DNA of 37,337 nt from an uncultured Oscillospiraceae bacterium (GTDB lineage: Bacteria; Bacillota; Clostridia; Oscillospirales; Oscillospiraceae). Of this stretch, positions 15,269 to 23,110 are shown piece after piece (positions within the stretch are counted from its first letter, which is position 1; each line of letters begins with the position of its first letter). The notes under the pieces were generated by a model. The model made no database searches. It was not told the origin of the DNA and worked only from the letters and a program-made list of their open reading frames with translations. The stretch covers positions 1 to 37,337 of the forward strand of contig CAJLCG010000013.1 in assembly GCA_905205085.1 (NCBI GenBank), read 5' to 3'. The position numbers were made by a program, and so were the translations under genes.

Positions 15269-16621
15269 ATGAACAAGTACATTGAGAGAGTTCTGGCCGA
15301 CACCAAGGCGAAGAACGCCAACGAGCCTGAGTTCCTGCAGACTGTGGAAGAGGTCCTGAGCTCTCTGGAGCCCGTTATCAACGCTCACCCCGAGTATGAG
15401 AAGGTCGCTCTGCTGGAGCGTATGGTGGAGCCCGAGCGCGTCATCGAGTTCCGCGTGACCTGGGAGGATGACAACCACGAGTGGCATGTCAACCGCGGCT
15501 ACCGCGTGCAGTACAACGCGGCCCTCGGCCCCTACAAGGGCGGCATTCGCTTCGACCCCTCCGTTAACCTGTCCATCATCAAGTTCCTGGGCTTCGAGCA
15601 GGTCTTTAAGGATGCTATGACCGGTCTGCCCATCGGCGGCGCCAAGGGCGGCTCCGACTTCGATCCTCGCGGCAAGAGCGACGCTGAGATCATGCGTTTC
15701 TGCCAGGCCTTCATCACCGAGCTGTATCGCCACATCGGCCAGGACATCGACTGCCCCGCCGGCGACCTGGGCTGCGGCGGCCGTGAGATCGGCTACATGT
15801 ATGGCCAGTATCGCCGCATCGTGGGCGCTGCTGAGTTCGGCGCTCTGTCCGGCAAGGCTGTTTCCACCGGCGGTTCCATCCTGCGTCCCGAGGCTACCGG
15901 CTACGGCGCCGTGTACTATCTGGTCGAGGCTCTGGCTCACGACGGCGAGTCCATCGAGGGCAAGCGCATCGCTATGTCCGGCTACGGCAACGTGGGCTGG
16001 GGCATCATGAAGAAGGCCGCTGAGCTGGGCGCCAAGGTTACCTACTTCGCCGGCCCCGACGGCTACATCCACGATCCCGATGGCGTGTGCACCGAGGAGA
16101 AGCTGAACTACATCCTGGAGATGCGTGCTAAGGATCCCATGCACTGCAAGCCCTACGCTGAGAAGTTCGACTGCGAGTTCGTTCCCGGTGAGAAGTGCTG
16201 GGGCGTCAAGGACGTGGACATCTATATGCCCGCTGCCACCCAGAACGACGTCAACCTGGATTGGGCCAAGAAGATCGCTGAGTCCGGCGTGAAGTACTAC
16301 ATCGAGGTCGCTAACATGCCCACCACCAACGAGGCTCTGGAGTTCCTGAAGGAGCAGAAGCACATGGTCGTTGCTCCCTCCAAGGCTGTTAACGCCGGTG
16401 GCGTGTCCGTGTCCGAGCTGGAGATGGCTCAGAACGCCGAGCGTCTGTACTGGACTGCTGAGGAAGTCGACGCCAAGCTGAAGGGCATCATGAAGAACAT
16501 CTATCACTCCTCTGTTGAGGTTGCTGAGCGCTATGGCCTGGGCTATGACCTGGTCGCCGGCGCCAACATCGTGGGCTTCCAGAAGGTTGCTGACGCCATG
16601 ATGGCTCAGGGTATCTTCTAA
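15269..16621 (+). CDS. gdhA: NADP-type glutamate dehydrogenase
   Basis: A 450-residue enzyme that interconverts 2-oxoglutarate plus ammonium and glutamate, the main ammonium-assimilation or glutamate-fermentation step in gut clostridia. Visible family features are GPYKGGIRF and PIGGAKGGSDFDP (substrate site, catalytic Lys), CPAGDLGCGGREIGYMYGQY, and the nucleotide fold around SGYGNVGWG. Two positions in the CPAGDLGCGG block are Cys where most relatives have Val. The start is the ATG at 15269 after GTAGGAGGAATGTAGCG; the frame extends 12 codons further without a ribosome site. Codon use is shifted to GCT/GTT/CGT compared with neighbours that favour GCC/CGG, which points to high expression. Monocistronic. 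Confidence 0.96.
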   Translation: MNKYIERVLADTKAKNANEPEFLQTVEEVLSSLEPVINAHPEYEKVALLERMVEPERVIEFRVTWEDDNHEWHVNRGYRVQYNAALGPYKGGIRFDPSVNLSIIKFLGFEQVFKDAMTGLPIGGAKGGSDFDPRGKSDAEIMRFCQAFITELYRHIGQDIDCPAGDLGCGGREIGYMYGQYRRIVGAAEFGALSGKAVSTGGSILRPEATGYGAVYYLVEALAHDGESIEGKRIAMSGYGNVGWGIMKKAAELGAKVTYFAGPDGYIHDPDGVCTEEKLNYILEMRAKDPMHCKPYAEKFDCEFVPGEKCWGVKDVDIYMPAATQNDVNLDWAKKIAESGVKYYIEVANMPTTNEALEFLKEQKHMVVAPSKAVNAGGVSVSELEMAQNAERLYWTAEEVDAKLKGIMKNIYHSSVEVAERYGLGYDLVAGANIVGFQKVADAMMAQGIF

Positions 16622-16650
16622 TCCAGATCCCCACTCATTTTATCCGCTCG

Positions 16651-16687
16651 AATCCGGTCCCTCCCCATGGGAGGGGCCGGATTTTTT
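16651..16687 (+). terminator. Intrinsic terminator of gdhA
   Basis: AATCCGGTCCCTCC pairs with GGAGGGGCCGGATT (16651-16682), followed by a T-run. It starts 30 bases after the stop codon. Confidence 0.92.
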
Positions 16688-16863
16688 CTTTTACTTTCAA
16701 AAAATGTAATAAAATTCACTTTAAGTGTACAAATAGCAGTAAGAACTTCCTGGAATATGGAAAAGAATCGTCGTTTTTGCTCTTTCGTTCCTTCCAAATC
16801 CTGATAAAATAGTAAGAGTAATCTGAGACGGCCCTGGTCGTCTGAGTAAGGAGTGTAAGAAAA

Positions 16864-17187
16864 ATGGCGATTCTGAATAAGACCAAGGCCGCCAAGGCTG
16901 AGACCGCCCCCAAGACTGAGGCTGTGAAGGCTGAGGCCCCCAAGGCCGAGAAGGCTCCCGCCAAGAAGCCCGCTGCCCGCAAGGCTCCCGCCAAGAAGGC
17001 TGCCGCCCCCGTTGTCACCCTGACCGTGCAGTACATGGGTAAGGAGATGACTCAGCAGGCCATGGTGGAGGCTGTGAAGGCTCAGGTCGAAGTGGAGATC
17101 AAGACCCTGGACCTGTATGCCAAGCCCGAGGAGGCCGCTGTCTACTATGTGGTCAACGGCGACATCACCGGCAAGGTGGAGTTCTAA
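16864..17187 (+). CDS. DUF6465 protein with histone-H1-like tail
   Basis: A 107-residue protein. Residues 1-48 are almost wholly Lys, Ala, Pro and Glu, with repeats such as KAEAPKAEKAPAKKPAARKAP that resemble histone H1 tails. Residues 49-107 are a compact domain (VQYMGKEMT, IKTLDLYAKPEEAAVYYVVNGD) that I recognise as the DUF6465 type found in Clostridia. The domain's function is unknown. A nucleic-acid-binding role is plausible from the tail, but only by analogy. The ATG follows AAGGAGTGTAAG. Codon use (GCT, AAG) resembles gdhA, suggesting abundance. It has its own terminator. Confidence 0.8.
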   Translation: MAILNKTKAAKAETAPKTEAVKAEAPKAEKAPAKKPAARKAPAKKAAAPVVTLTVQYMGKEMTQQAMVEAVKAQVEVEIKTLDLYAKPEEAAVYYVVNGDITGKVEF

Positions 17188-17199
17188 GCAATTGTCCAT

Positions 17200-17235
17200 A
17201 AAAAAGCACCGTGGATTGATCCACGGTGCTTTTTT
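17200..17235. terminator. Bidirectional intrinsic terminator
   Basis: AAAAAAGCACCGTGGA, a TTGA loop and TCCACGGTGCTTTTTT form a perfect 16-bp hairpin between the DUF6465 gene and the convergent Mrp gene. Confidence 0.95.
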
Positions 17236-17278
17236 ATGTGCCGGACGGAGAGATCTCCGCCCGGCGTATTTTTTTGAC

Positions 17279-18088
17279 TTACACGTCCAGCTTGGCAGCT
17301 ACATCGGCCAGATAGTTGGTCTTCAGAGACTCGATCTTGCCTGCGTCAAAGGCAGCGGCCACTTCGGGGTCAATGGGCAGCTTGGCCAGCAGGGGCAGGC
17401 CCAGCTTCATGGCTTCCTGCTCCAGGTGGCTCTCACCAAAGATGGTGTGCTTGGCGCCGCAGTCGGGGCACTGGAAGTAGCTGTAGTTCTCGATGAGACC
17501 CAGCAGAGGAATGGACATCATCTGAGCCATGTGCACCGCCTTGGTGACGATCATGGACACCAGGTCCTGGGGAGAGGTGACCACGATCACCCCGTCCACG
17601 GGCAGGGACTGGAAGACGGTCAGGGGCACGTCGCCGGTTCCCGGAGGCATGTCCACAAACATATAGTCCACGTCGCCCCACACCACGTCGCTCCAGAACT
17701 GGGTGACCACGCCGGCGATGACCGGGCCGCGCCAGATGACAGGGTCGGTCTCGTTGGCGGTGAGCAGGTTCAGGGACATGACCTTGATTCCGCTGGGGGT
17801 GACGGCGGGGAAGAGGGCCGTGTCGTCTCCGGTGGCCTTCTCATGGATGCCGAAGGCGGTGGGAATGGAGGGGCCGGTGATATCGGCGTCCAGAACCGCC
17901 ACCTTGTGGCCGCGCTGGGCCATGGCCACCGCCAGAGAGGCGGTGACGGTGCTCTTGCCAACGCCGCCCTTGCCGCTGACTACGGCAATGACCTTCTTGA
18001 TGCTGGAACGGGAATTGGCGGGAGCCCGCAGATCCCGAGAGCCGCAATCGGCGCTGCAAGAGGAACAGTCGTGCGTACATTCAGACAT
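17279..18088 (-). CDS. Mrp/NBP35-type Fe-S carrier ATPase
   Basis: A 269-residue P-loop ATPase that carries or assembles iron-sulfur clusters. The N-terminus has four cysteines (C4, C8, C11, C15, in CTHDCSSCSADC), like the N-terminal cluster site of NBP35. The deviant Walker A GKGGVGKS is at 39-46. A C-terminal CPDC pair occurs in YFQCPDCGAKH, the bridging cluster site of the dimer. The start is the ATG at 18088 after AAAGGAG; an upstream extension in frame has no ribosome site. It lies 88 bases downstream of mrdA, with only a weak hairpin between, so it may share the elongasome transcript or have its own weak promoter. Confidence 0.93.
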   Translation of the reverse strand: MSECTHDCSSCSADCGSRDLRAPANSRSSIKKVIAVVSGKGGVGKSTVTASLAVAMAQRGHKVAVLDADITGPSIPTAFGIHEKATGDDTALFPAVTPSGIKVMSLNLLTANETDPVIWRGPVIAGVVTQFWSDVVWGDVDYMFVDMPPGTGDVPLTVFQSLPVDGVIVVTSPQDLVSMIVTKAVHMAQMMSIPLLGLIENYSYFQCPDCGAKHTIFGESHLEQEAMKLGLPLLAKLPIDPEVAAAFDAGKIESLKTNYLADVAAKLDV

Positions 18089-18176
18089 TTTCTTGTGTCT
18101 CCTTTCTGCCCCGCATACAGGGAGGGGCAAACACATCATATTTCAAAACCGCCGGGCGGTTGTGAACGGGAAAAAC

Positions 18177-20468
18177 TCAGGGCACCAGGGTGTTCTCCTG
18201 GGTAATGGTGCCCTGCTCCCCCTGGACGGAGAAGTAGGCGGTGACGATCTGGGCGGCGATCTTGCCCAGCTCGGAGCCGCTGCCGCCGTGCTCTACCGCG
18301 ATGGCCACGGCGATCTGGGGATCGTCATAGGGGGCAAAGCACACAAAGACGGCGTTGGAGTTGGTCTGGGCGCTGACCTGGGCGGAGCCGGTCTTGGCGC
18401 CCACGGACACGGGGACATCCTTAAAGGCGGAGGACACGGAGCCCTCGGTGGTGAGCATGAGCATGCCTTCCATGACGGCCTGCCGGTTTTCCTCCTCCAT
18501 CTCCACCTCGCCGACCACCTTGGGTTCATAGTTGTAGGTGACCTGGGAGAAGTCGTTGGACTTTACCGTCTTAAGCAGGTGGGTGGAGTAGCGGGTGCCG
18601 CCGTTGACCAGGGTGGCAATATAGTTGGCCAGCTGGATGGGGGTGACCTGGGTGCTCTCCTGACCGATGGCTACAGAGAGGATATTACCTTCATACCAGG
18701 TGCCGCCCAGAGATTCAGTAAACTCCGGGCTGGCCACTACGCCGGCCTGTTCGGTGAGCTCGATGCCTGTCTTCTGGCCCAGGCCGAACATGGCGGCATA
18801 CTGGTCCAGACGCTCAATGCCCACCAGGCGGCCCACCTCATAGAAGTAGTAGTTACAGGAGTTCATAATGGCCTGGCTTACATTTTGCAGGCCGTGGGTC
18901 TTTCTATACTGCCGGTAGTACCAGCACTGGGGCTGAGGACTGGAGTAGAAGGTGTAGACGCCCTTGTCATTGATCTGGGTGTCAGGCTCCACAATCCCTA
19001 GCTCCAGGGCCGCAATGGCAGTAATCATCTTGAAGGTGGAGCCGGGGGGATACAGGCCCTGGAGTGCCCGGTTCAGCAGGGGCTTCAGGGGATCTTCCGC
19101 CAACTCGTTATAGTCCTGAGAGAAGGTGGACAGCGAGTAGGTGGGGTAGGAGGCAGAGGCCAGCACATCGCCGGAGTTTACGTCCAGCACCACGCAGGCC
19201 GCGCCTTCGGTCTCCTTACTCTGCAAGCCCGCCACACCGTTGGCCAGGATCTCCTCCACCTGCTGCTGCAAATCGATATCGATGGTGAGGAAGACGTTTT
19301 GGCCCGGCTGGGGCGCCAGGCTCTCCCCGGTCTCACTGTCGACGAGCCATTGGGAGGAGATAATTTTGCCATTCTCATTGCGCTCAATGGCCCGGGTGCC
19401 CGAGGTGCCCTTCAAATAGGATTCGAAGGCGGACTCGGCGCCGGTGATGCCTACGTAGTCATTCATGGTGTACCCGCCCTTTTCCTTGTAGGTGGGCCAG
19501 GTCTCGCTGGTGATAGCGCCGGTGTAGCCCAACAGATGGGCGGCGTATTCGGTGTTGTACTTGCGCACGCTGGTGGTTTCAATTTCCACCCCAGGCAGGC
19601 TCAGCTCCTTGACACGGGTAATGAAGTCGATGCTTACATCGCTGGCGAAGGTGTAGGGAGGCCAGCTAGAGATGCGGTTGCGGTAGTACAGTTCGTAGAG
19701 AATGCCGGCGATGGTGCGGGCATCGGTGGGGTCCATATCCCCGATGTTCAGGGTGGGGACGGTTTCCCCATTGGCCTGGGCCTGCTTTTCATCCACTTTG
19801 CCGTCGCCGGCAATGTCAAAGGTTTTGCACATCTTGCCCAGCAGCTCTTCCGCTGTGGGCAGGCGATAGGGCTCTTCCTCCTCGGTTTCTTCCTGGCTGC
19901 CGCCCATGCCGAAGAAGGCCTTGATCTTGTCCAACAGGCCGGGCTCGGTAGTCTTTTCACTTTCGCCGGCCTCGGCCTGTTCTTCCGGGTTCTGGATCCA
20001 CTTTTGGTTCACTGCCAGCCTGCCCAGAGAGGTGAGGTCATACACGGTCTTTCCATCTTCATCCACGGAGGTGGTGTAGAAGGGATCTTCCGTGGTGTAT
20101 TCAAAGGGAGGCTGGGTGGTGATGGGCAAGGTATCCGTCCAGGTCACACCCATCTCAGTGGCAGTCTGGGTGAGGGCCAGAATGGTGTCGCACCGATCCT
20201 TCTCCTCATTATTGCTCAGCAGACTCAGGTCCAGGGTGACGTTGTAGCTGACCTGGTTGGAGACCAGCACCTTGCCGTTGCGGTCCAGAATGTTGCCACG
20301 GCTGGCAGCTACGGTCTCGGTCTCCGACACCTTGGCCACCGACTGTGCGGCATATTCCGGCCCGTTAGTGTACTGAATGGTGTATAGGTTGGAGCACAGG
20401 AAGGTGAGCAATAGGGCCAGCATGACCACCACGCCCACCACCCGGCGGGAAAATTGCTTGTGATCCAT
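18177..20468 (-). CDS. mrdA: Penicillin-binding protein 2 (elongasome transpeptidase)
   Basis: A 763-residue class B penicillin-binding protein that cross-links peptidoglycan during cell elongation. The N-terminus has a short cytoplasmic part and a membrane helix (about 9-30). The pedestal domain follows (RGNILDRNGKVLVSN at about 57-72), with an acidic low-complexity insert near residues 165-205. The transpeptidase motifs are STFK (477-480), SCN (537-539) and KTG (692-694). The ATG follows AGGAGG. It is the last gene of dut-maf-mreC-mreD-mrdA; the order mreC, mreD, PBP2 matches the elongasome. Assigned to PBP2 rather than a division PBP because of mreCD linkage and the lack of PASTA repeats. 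Confidence 0.95.
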   Translation of the reverse strand: MDHKQFSRRVVGVVVMLALLLTFLCSNLYTIQYTNGPEYAAQSVAKVSETETVAASRGNILDRNGKVLVSNQVSYNVTLDLSLLSNNEEKDRCDTILALTQTATEMGVTWTDTLPITTQPPFEYTTEDPFYTTSVDEDGKTVYDLTSLGRLAVNQKWIQNPEEQAEAGESEKTTEPGLLDKIKAFFGMGGSQEETEEEEPYRLPTAEELLGKMCKTFDIAGDGKVDEKQAQANGETVPTLNIGDMDPTDARTIAGILYELYYRNRISSWPPYTFASDVSIDFITRVKELSLPGVEIETTSVRKYNTEYAAHLLGYTGAITSETWPTYKEKGGYTMNDYVGITGAESAFESYLKGTSGTRAIERNENGKIISSQWLVDSETGESLAPQPGQNVFLTIDIDLQQQVEEILANGVAGLQSKETEGAACVVLDVNSGDVLASASYPTYSLSTFSQDYNELAEDPLKPLLNRALQGLYPPGSTFKMITAIAALELGIVEPDTQINDKGVYTFYSSPQPQCWYYRQYRKTHGLQNVSQAIMNSCNYYFYEVGRLVGIERLDQYAAMFGLGQKTGIELTEQAGVVASPEFTESLGGTWYEGNILSVAIGQESTQVTPIQLANYIATLVNGGTRYSTHLLKTVKSNDFSQVTYNYEPKVVGEVEMEEENRQAVMEGMLMLTTEGSVSSAFKDVPVSVGAKTGSAQVSAQTNSNAVFVCFAPYDDPQIAVAIAVEHGGSGSELGKIAAQIVTAYFSVQGEQGTITQENTLVP

Positions 20469-20492
20469 GGAAACCTCCTCTCACAAGAGGGT

Positions 20493-21005
20493 CTAAGCCA
20501 GTTTGGTGCCGCCTACCCGGCGGAACACCATGCGAAACAGAAGATAGATAAAGGGAGTAAAGCACAGGGAGACCACGATTTCCGACGCGGCCACCCGGAG
20601 CAGTACGTCCAGAGTTTCCGCCTGAACAAAGAGATAGCGGAGAATCCGGGCGCCGTCAATCATGCACAGGACTCCGGCAGAGCACAGCAGACAGCTGACA
20701 AAGGACTGGCTCAGGGCATACTGGGCAATGGAGCCGGTGAGCATCCCGGCCAACGTCATGCCAAAGACCAGGCCGCCGAAGCCGCCGGGATAGGCCAGCT
20801 CCCACAAAATACCCACCGCCATGCCGAAGCCAGCCCCGGCCACCGACCCCTCCAGCACGGCCACCGCCACCACGGCCAGAGGCAGCAGCATGGGGATCAC
20901 ACCAAAGAGCGGGATGCGGTTGAGGACAAACTCGTCCAGCAGCCACACCGGTATCAGAGCCAGAGCGTAGACAAACCACTTGTGTATCTGGTCCCGACGG
21001 GTCAT
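20493..21005 (-). CDS. mreD: Rod shape-determining protein MreD
   Basis: A 170-residue, very hydrophobic protein with five or six membrane segments, as in MreD. It is identified mainly by position between mreC and mrdA, its length and its hydrophobicity; the family has few fixed residues. It is a membrane partner of MreC and the PBP2/RodA complex. The ATG follows AAAGGAGG. Gap to mreC 33 bases, to mrdA 24 bases. Confidence 0.85.
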   Translation of the reverse strand: MTRRDQIHKWFVYALALIPVWLLDEFVLNRIPLFGVIPMLLPLAVVAVAVLEGSVAGAGFGMAVGILWELAYPGGFGGLVFGMTLAGMLTGSIAQYALSQSFVSCLLCSAGVLCMIDGARILRYLFVQAETLDVLLRVAASEIVVSLCFTPFIYLLFRMVFRRVGGTKLA

Positions 21006-21038
21006 GGGGACCTCCTTTCCAACAGCGCGGGGTCTCTA

Positions 21039-21881
21039 TCACTCCACGATGTCAAATTCCTTGATGATAAAGACCTCTACCAGCTGGTCCAGCTGCACCT
21101 CGGGGGTGATGATGGCATAGCGGGTCAGACCGGAGGCGTCGGTGAATACGCTGTCCACCTGGCCCACCACCAGACCGGCGGGGTACACGTCCCCGTTGCC
21201 GGAGGTGAGCACCTCGTCGCCCGCCACCAGCTGAGCCTCGTCGGGCAAATAGCTCAGGCGAAGCTTGCCCTCCTGCATCAGGGCCAGATCGCCCTCCAGC
21301 ACCCCGGCGGAGTTGGTGCGGGTGATGATGCCGCCCATCTCGGTGCCGGTGTCAATGAGGGTGTTGACAATGGCGTAGTTGGTGCCCACCTCATTGACCA
21401 CGCCCACCAGAACGCCGGTCTCCGTGATGACGCAGTCCCCCTTCTCCACGCCGGCGTTGCTGCCCTTGCTGAGGGTAAGGGTGGAGCGCCAGTTATCGGT
21501 GGAGCGGGCGGTCACCTTGGCCGACTCGAAGACAAAATCCTCCCGCTTGGCCTGGAGGTTCAAAAGCTCCCGAAGCTGCTCGTTCTCCTGAGAGGCGGCC
21601 TCGCCCTGGCGGATTTGCTTGCGCAGGTCGGCGTTTTCCTTCTCCAGTTCGTCCATCTTCTCCTGAAGCTCGCTGTAGTGGAACACGTAGGAATATACCC
21701 CCTCTGCCCAGTCGGCGGCAGCAGCAATGCCGCTGCGGACGGGAGCGGTGATGGTATTGACCACATTGGAGAAGGGATCAGCGTTGCCCCCCATAAAGGC
21801 GGAGGCCAGGCCGATGAGGATGCTCAGCAGCAGGGCGATGATCAGCAGCCATGCGCCGTTGTGGCGAAGAAAGTCCTTCAC
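21039..21881 (-). CDS. mreC: Rod shape-determining protein MreC
   Basis: A 280-residue bitopic membrane protein. A membrane helix (about 10-30) is followed by a coiled coil (about 68-115, EKMDELEKENADLRKQ). The beta-rich domain then carries the MreC pattern (VGVVNEVGTNYAIVNTL, GVLEGD, VLTSGNGDVYPAGLVVG). MreC scaffolds the elongasome and activates PBP2. The start codon is GTG (21881-21879), with GGAGG upstream. No mreB lies next to it in this window. Confidence 0.95.
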   Translation of the reverse strand: MKDFLRHNGAWLLIIALLLSILIGLASAFMGGNADPFSNVVNTITAPVRSGIAAAADWAEGVYSYVFHYSELQEKMDELEKENADLRKQIRQGEAASQENEQLRELLNLQAKREDFVFESAKVTARSTDNWRSTLTLSKGSNAGVEKGDCVITETGVLVGVVNEVGTNYAIVNTLIDTGTEMGGIITRTNSAGVLEGDLALMQEGKLRLSYLPDEAQLVAGDEVLTSGNGDVYPAGLVVGQVDSVFTDASGLTRYAIITPEVQLDQLVEVFIIKEFDIVE

Positions 21882-21897
21882 GACGTGCCTCCTTTCC

Positions 21898-22479
21898 TTA
21901 CATTCCGGTCAGGGGGTCCACCCCAAACTGGGTCAGCATACAGCCCAACCGACACACCGGCAGGCCTACCACATTAAAATAATCTCCGGAGATGCCCTCC
22001 ACCAGCAGAGCGCCCCGGCCCTGGATGCCGTAGGAGCCCGCCTTGTCCATAGGCTCGCCGGTGGCGATGTAGGCGTCGATCTCCTGGTCGGTCAGGGGGC
22101 GGAAACGCACCGCGGTGGCCTCGTGCTGGGTGAGGATCTGATCCCCCCGGCACACGGTCACCCCGGTGTACACCGTGTGCTCCCGGCCGGAGAGAGCGGA
22201 GAGCATTTCGTGGGCCTGTTGGGTGCTGTGGGGCTTGCCCAGCACCTGGCCGTCCACCGCCACCACGGTGTCGGCGGCGATAATCAAATCCTCCCCCTTG
22301 GCTGCGGCGGAAATCTCCAGAGCCTTCTGCCGGGAGAGGGCCTCCACCAGCGCCCCGGGGTCCAGGCTGGGGTCAGCCAGCTCCTCCCCCTGAGCGGGTC
22401 GGACGATAAAATCAGTAAAACCCATCTGCTCCAGCAGCTGCCGCCGCCGGGGAGACTGGGAGGCAAGAATGATGGCCAT
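21898..22479 (-). CDS. maf: Maf nucleoside-triphosphate pyrophosphatase
   Basis: A 193-residue Maf family enzyme that hydrolyses non-canonical or selected NTPs (dTTP/UTP or modified bases) to the monophosphate. The family features are ASQSPRRRQLL at 6-16, the AADTVV block with the catalytic Asp, LGKP, and the C-terminal DKAGSYGIQGRGALLVEGI and NVVGLP. It lies 16 bases before mreC and 15 after dut in one operon. Older texts call Maf a septum-formation inhibitor. Confidence 0.95.
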   Translation of the reverse strand: MAIILASQSPRRRQLLEQMGFTDFIVRPAQGEELADPSLDPGALVEALSRQKALEISAAAKGEDLIIAADTVVAVDGQVLGKPHSTQQAHEMLSALSGREHTVYTGVTVCRGDQILTQHEATAVRFRPLTDQEIDAYIATGEPMDKAGSYGIQGRGALLVEGISGDYFNVVGLPVCRLGCMLTQFGVDPLTGM

Positions 22480-22494
22480 GGTAACGCCTCTTTC

Positions 22495-22944
22495 TTACCG
22501 GCCGGTGGAGCCAAAGCCGCCGGCGCCCCGGTCGGTGTCGTCCAGTTCCTCCACCAGCTCCACCTGAGCCTGGACCACGGGGGTGATCATCAGCTGGGCG
22601 ATGCGGTCGGCGGGCTGGATGGTGTAATCCGATTCCCCAGAGTTTTGAAGGCCCACCATGATTTCACCCCTGTAATCACTATCGATGACGCCCACACAGT
22701 TGGCGGGGGCCACGCCGTGCTTGATGCCCAGGCCGCTGCGGGCGAAGACCAGGGCCACATACTGGGCGGAGGGCAGGGCGATGGCGATGCCGGTGGGGAT
22801 GACGGCCCGGCCGCCGGCGGGGATGGTGACCGGCTCGTCCACGCAGGCGTGCAGATCCATGGCGGCAGCGCCGGCGCTGGCGTAGAAGGGGGTGGGGATC
22901 TCCTTGCCGATTTTAGGGGAGAGGGCTTTGACTTTCAGGTTCAT
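22495..22944 (-). CDS. dut: dUTP diphosphatase
   Basis: A 149-residue trimeric dUTPase that converts dUTP to dUMP and keeps uracil out of DNA. All five motifs are visible: AAAMDLHA (I), ARSGLGIK (II), GVIDSDYRGEI (III), RIAQLMI (IV) and GAGGFGSTG (V). Full length. The ATG lies after an AGAGGAG site. It heads the dut-maf-mreC-mreD-mrdA cluster. The region before it (22945-23052) is AT-rich and probably holds the promoter, but no pair of boxes is convincing. Confidence 0.96.
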   Translation of the reverse strand: MNLKVKALSPKIGKEIPTPFYASAGAAAMDLHACVDEPVTIPAGGRAVIPTGIAIALPSAQYVALVFARSGLGIKHGVAPANCVGVIDSDYRGEIMVGLQNSGESDYTIQPADRIAQLMITPVVQAQVELVEELDDTDRGAGGFGSTGR

Positions 22945-23052
22945 AGGGTACTCCTCTTAGTTATATATTAAACTAAAATTACAAAAACAGATAAAGGTAG
23001 GGTAGAAGGGAAGTCTTTCAACATAAAAGGTTCACTTCAAAAGAGCGCAGAA

Positions 23053-23110
23053 GGAAAACGAAGTTTTCCGCCAAAGTTCTTTTGCCTACTTTTCTTTCAA
23101 GAAAAGTAGG
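23053..23110. repeat. Structured intergenic repeat, copy C
   Basis: A third copy of the element at 7481-7618. Stems are GGAAAAC-GAA-GTTTTCC (23053-23069), CAAAG/TTTTG, and CCTACTTTTCTT-TC-AAGAAAAGTAGG (23085-23110). It directly abuts the stop codon of the minus-strand U32 gene, as copy B abuts the YbjQ gene. Several bases in stems 1 and 3 differ from copies A and B with matching changes on the other arm. Confidence 0.8.
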
